Below are positions 60,439 through 64,000 of a stretch of DNA of 64,000 nucleotides, one piece after another. The position numbers were made by a program, and so were the translations under genes. Origin of the DNA: Colletotrichum lupini (taxonomy: Eukaryota > Ascomycota > Sordariomycetes > Glomerellales > Glomerellaceae); assembly GCF_023278565.1 (NCBI RefSeq), contig NC_064677.1:6820001-6884000 (forward strand), read 5' to 3'. The notes below the pieces were generated by a model, which was not told the origin of the DNA, ran no database searches, and saw only the letters and a program-made list of their open reading frames with translations. The first letter of the stretch is position 1; every line of letters starts with the position of its first letter.

Positions 60439-63317
60439 ATGCATTGGATGGGGCATTGGGAGGAACAGTTCTTGGGAGGGTGGCGGCGGTTTTAGGAAAA
60501 CACAAAAGTCACTACATAATTCACAGTAGCCTTGCATGAATCAATAGGCCATTTGAGGTCTTGCCGAATTGTACTTTTCTTCTCTCTCGCAAAGCGTAAG
60601 AACAAGGGAGGATGTCTCGTGATGCTGTTCAAAAAAGCGTTGAGTTGATATGTCGCGATGTTGGCAACAGCTTCCTCGGAATTACGTAATGGAGGGGTTC
60701 CAACTTCCCGGTGCCGTCGTGGGTTTTTGGTCGGGATCGTCGGCCGGTCGGCTCAAAGAGTTCCAGGCCTTGTCTTTTGAGATTCTCCCAGGCGAGGAGA
60801 GGAGAGAGCACTGGGCGAGTCCCGAGTCCCGAGCGGGAAGAGGCACCGCTAGAAGGGCTCCGTTTTCTTTGAGGACGCTATGCCCGCCAATAGTGCGCTT
60901 AGAATGGAACCTCACGGGAAACTGGATGCGCTGGCCTGGCCGGCTCTCCGCGAGATGGCGAGGGCGAGCCTAGCCGGTCGTCTGGCGAGGGATGGTGGGA
61001 TGTGAAAGTAGGCGGTGGAAGGTCAGAGAATACCGGGGACCGGAGTTTCCTGATTCGAGGTGGGGGTCATCCTATGGGTTCGAGAGGGCGACTTCGGGGG
61101 AGAGTCCGGGCTGGCCGCTGGTTCGTTGGTGGCTGGCGGCTTCGAGCTCGTCGGACATTGGCGCGGAAGTGAGGGAACTGGACGGCGGTAAAATACGATG
61201 CCTGGATCCCACGATAACGAGCTCTTGCCCATTGAAGTTTCCATTTCTCTCTAATGCACCCGTGGTCTCTCTCGCGACCGGGACTATTGACGAATTGAGA
61301 AGTCCTTGCTGGCATGGGGGCGCGCGGGAAGGGTCTACACCACTGTCTGAGTATTGCGAGATAAACCGGCCATGACAACCGAGGGGCAATTGAGGCGGCG
61401 GGCGGATCTGACGGATAAAGTCCAAGGGTGGTAAAAGTCTTGGAGGGACCAATGGAGAGCGATGGCGAGCACGTGGTGGAAGGCGAGAAGCACGATGGAC
61501 TCTCGCAGAGTCGTAGACGGGAGGATGGGCTGAGTCACAATGCCAAGTTGCCTTTGGTTCTGCGCAATCTTGGGGGGTCAATTCTTTGGTTGAGACGAGG
61601 CCCAGGCCCAAGTCGTGTAGAAGAGCCTTCAAAACGATTGCGGGCGGTATGCCTCTTTCATTGACGGTCCAAGAAAGGTACGGATAACTAGGCTGCGGCG
61701 ATGGGTTATTTGGGCCGAAGGAGATGGCTCATATTTCCGACATGAAGACGCGACGGCAATGGACGTCTCAGGCGAGCTAGCCAAGTGCCTGTAATTAGGT
61801 CGCATTCTTACTTGCTAAAGTCCAGTGTTGATCAGAAGGTGCCGGAACGGACGGGGGGCCACCTACGGCGACGGCGGGATGGGAACGGCGATGGCGAACG
61901 GCGGCGTGTGACCCAGCAACTTTTGACATCGCCTAACACCGAAGAGATGATACATCCAATCCCGCCCGTACGGTACTTTGAAGGCTCTGGATCTCGAGTC
62001 GGGCCTACAAAGACGATATCTCTACTCTTCCGGGTTCCTTGTGTTCGCCCCATACTGCAAGAACCCAGGCAAGCTACTTTTTTCGCTTTTTTGACGCCTC
62101 AGCCGATGTCTTCCTTGGTTTTCGTCTATCAGGAACGACGGATTACTCTGGTAAACGGGGTTGGTTGTCCTGAGCGACTCGAAAATCCCATCCACGGATC
62201 GCGATTCGCGATTTTTCTCCGTTTTCTATGGGTACCATTACGTCGGATTCCCTCTTCTTAGGGCCTGTGCACGTACGAAGAAGCAGCAGCCTCGCAGTAA
62301 GCGGGTAAATCCAGAGTTCAAAAAGCGTGAGAGCGATTTTTTAGAAACCAGCCTTGGCTACCTAGCATTGAGGATATCCGACAGGGACTTGCGACAGCCA
62401 AAAAGCGGAACCGCCGATGTGAAATGTCTTTGGGATCCAGCGAAAAGTGACATTCAACAATAGATAAAAAAGGACAGCAAGCAGCATTGTTCAAAACTGG
62501 CATCGAGTTCCACGGAAAACACTGGGGGTATGACGATGGTTCTGGGTCATGGAGGGGCGGACGGTGATGGGGGGCTCCTTACCTGACGGGTACCTCTATC
62601 GCTGGGTCGTGCCTGGTGGCTGCAAGCTGAAGCAGCAACTGCACCACCAGCACAGAGCACAGCACACCTCTGCACTCTGCAGCAGCCTTACTCACGGCCG
62701 TCTGCGAGGTGTGGGTCACCACGACGTAATAATACCCCGCCAAACGGTGGGCGGGGAGGGACAAAAAAAAATGGACAGGCCGTGACGGTCACGGTGACGG
62801 TCAATTGCTGATGTAAGTAAGTCTAAGAACTCGAAGCAGAGAACATCCAAAACGGTACAGAGTACGGAGTAGGGGCCGAATGACGAACCAACATCCTGCC
62901 TCTCCAAGCAGTCTTCAAGAAGCCGAAAAAGCATTCGATCGACATTCTAGAAGAACCTGCATTGAACAGCCTAGGTAGTCAGTTGAAATGGCACAAGAAA
63001 CATTGGGTCCATGTTCCGGAACGGCCAGGGCCCTTGATCATGGATACGGACGGGATTCTATGTACAGCGTCACAGCCATTCAATGTACCTGAGATACCTA
63101 CCGTCAGCTTCTCCCATCTTCGGGGAAGGCGCGGCGGTTTTTGCTCATGTCATGTACCAAGGTCCAAAGGTACGAAGTACTCTCAGATACGTGACACTTT
63201 TAGACCCACACTACCTAGGGGGGGCGGCCACCGTCTGTCGTCCGGGCGTCTGAGGTGTGAGGTGTGAGAGGTGCGAGGATGAGGGACAAATTACCCCTCG
63301 CCCCGTCCCCCGGGGGA

Positions 63318-63337
63318 GGTACGGTACGGTACGGTAC
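63318..63337. repeat. (GGTAC)4 upstream of TAL1
   Basis: Four perfect pentanucleotides lie about 143 bp before the transaldolase ATG, directly before the CT-rich tract. Each junction forms a GTAC palindrome. Confidence 0.92.
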
Positions 63338-63374
63338 GCTTGTTCCTCAACAAAGATCTACTACTTCAACGACC

Positions 63375-63430
63375 TTACATCCTCTCTTCTTCTTTTTCCC
63401 TCCTCTCCTTCTCTCCTCTCTTCCTCCTCA
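63375..63430 (+). promoter_or_regulatory. CT-rich core-promoter tract of TAL1
   Basis: An almost pure pyrimidine run on the coding strand ends about 50 bp before the ATG. In fungi such CT-rich blocks commonly sit next to the transcription start of strongly expressed genes. The assignment is by position and composition only. Confidence 0.5.
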
Positions 63431-63479
63431 AGTCAATCTACCACCAACAACCGCCACAATTCCTTCATCAAACATCACC

Positions 63480-64000
63480 ATGTCTTCTTCTCTCGACCAG
63501 CTCAAGGCCACCGGCACCGTTGTCGTCAGCGACTCTGGTGACTTTGCCTGTCAGTCCACCCCGCCTTCTTCCTCCCCGCCATTCCCCCAAAATCTCTCAA
63601 AAACTTCCTGATCACCACTTTGCCACCACAACCTCGATCCATCACAGCCAACATGGTCAATGGATTGAGGCATGATACCAATATACAGAGGACGTTTGCT
63701 GACTCTACGACTATACAGCCATTGCCAAGTACAAGCCCCAGGATGCCACCACCAACCCTTCCCTCATCCTCGCCGCCTCCAAGAAGGCTGAGTACGCCAA
63801 GCTGATTGACGAGGCCGTTGCCTCCGCCAAGAAGCAGGGCGGCTCCGTCGACGAGCAGGTTGACAACGCCCTCGATGCCCTTCTCGTCGAGTTCGGCAAG
63901 GAGATTCTCAAGGTCGTTCCCGGCAAGGTCTCCACCGAGGTTGACGCCAGCCTCTCCTTCGACACCAAGGCCTCCGTCGACAAGGCCCTTCACATCATTG
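63480..64000 (+). CDS. TAL1: Transaldolase (5' part, cut by window end)
   Basis: Exon 1 (63480-63549, 23 codons plus one base) joins exon 2 (from 63719) across a 169-bp intron with a GTCAGT donor, a GCTGAC branch and an ACAG acceptor. About 117 residues are present before the window ends. The start [20 protein letters not shown] is followed by the junction DFA-SIAKYKPQ and the family signature DATTNPSLI, then [10 protein letters not shown] and a [16 protein letters not shown] motif typical of transaldolase. The Schiff-base lysine is expected downstream, outside the window. The enzyme moves a dihydroxyacetone unit between sugar phosphates in the non-oxidative pentose-phosphate pathway in the cytosol. 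The frame is intact to the window edge. Confidence 0.96.

Larger units (their letters stand above)
60439..63479. other. Intergenic between SND1 and TAL1
   Basis: Three kilobases with no supported gene. TACGGAGTA is at 62863-62871, overlapping repeats of GTGACGGTCA lie near 62780-62802, (GGTAC)4 is at 63318-63337 and a strong CT-rich tract at 63375-63430 immediately precedes the transaldolase start, as expected for a core promoter or leader. Confidence 0.5.

Overview
This window looks like nuclear DNA of a filamentous ascomycete, most likely a sordariomycete. Introns are short (about 50-150 bp) with GTAAGT-type donors and CTRAC-type branch sites. Protein families are typical of Pezizomycotina (a GRAM-TBC-EF-hand GAP, a PkaC2-type kinase, a CK1 whose spliced N terminus reads MTTM-DLRVG, and an ARB_00930-type beta-lactamase-like hydrolase). 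One AT-rich island carries the CA/TG depletion expected from repeat-induced point mutation (RIP). I cannot name the species. No tRNA, rRNA, CRISPR array or bacterial-style operon was seen.

Layout: the first 3.1 kb holds no gene I can support. Eight genes then lie on the minus strand: a secreted Ser-rich WSC-type wall protein (3169-7297), a GRAM/TBC/EF-hand Rab GAP (10160-13611), a PkaC2-type PKA catalytic subunit (15548-16914), a tail-anchored inositol-polyphosphate 5-phosphatase (21730-23316), casein kinase I of the Hrr25/delta type (25668-27006), a Q/P-rich low-complexity protein (36738-39005), a secreted beta-lactamase-like serine hydrolase (41711-43617) and the Rho1 GEF Rom2 (45366-50541). 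After a 4.9 kb divergent gap come three plus-strand genes: Cu/Zn superoxide dismutase (55461-56475), the Tudor-SN protein SND1 (57778-60438) and the 5' part of transaldolase (63480 to the window end).

Between CK1 and the Q/P-rich gene is a gene-free stretch of about 9.7 kb. It contains the RIP-like island (about 32120-34085). Inside the island are a 642-bp element with 127-bp inverted arms (32684-33325), a decayed reading-frame remnant and a 12-bp tandem array. Microsatellites, pyrimidine tracts and the recurring 9-mer TACTCCGTA/TACGGAGTA mark the other intergenic regions.

Functionally this is an ordinary mixture of housekeeping and signalling genes. There are loose themes: cell-wall stress (a WSC-type protein and the Rho1 GEF), kinase and membrane-trafficking signalling (PKA, CK1, Rab GAP, 5-phosphatase) and oxidative/NADPH metabolism (SOD1, transaldolase). 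The order gives no evidence of a dedicated gene cluster. Exon boundaries below were worked out by hand from splice signals, frame continuity and remembered family sequence patterns, not by alignment.
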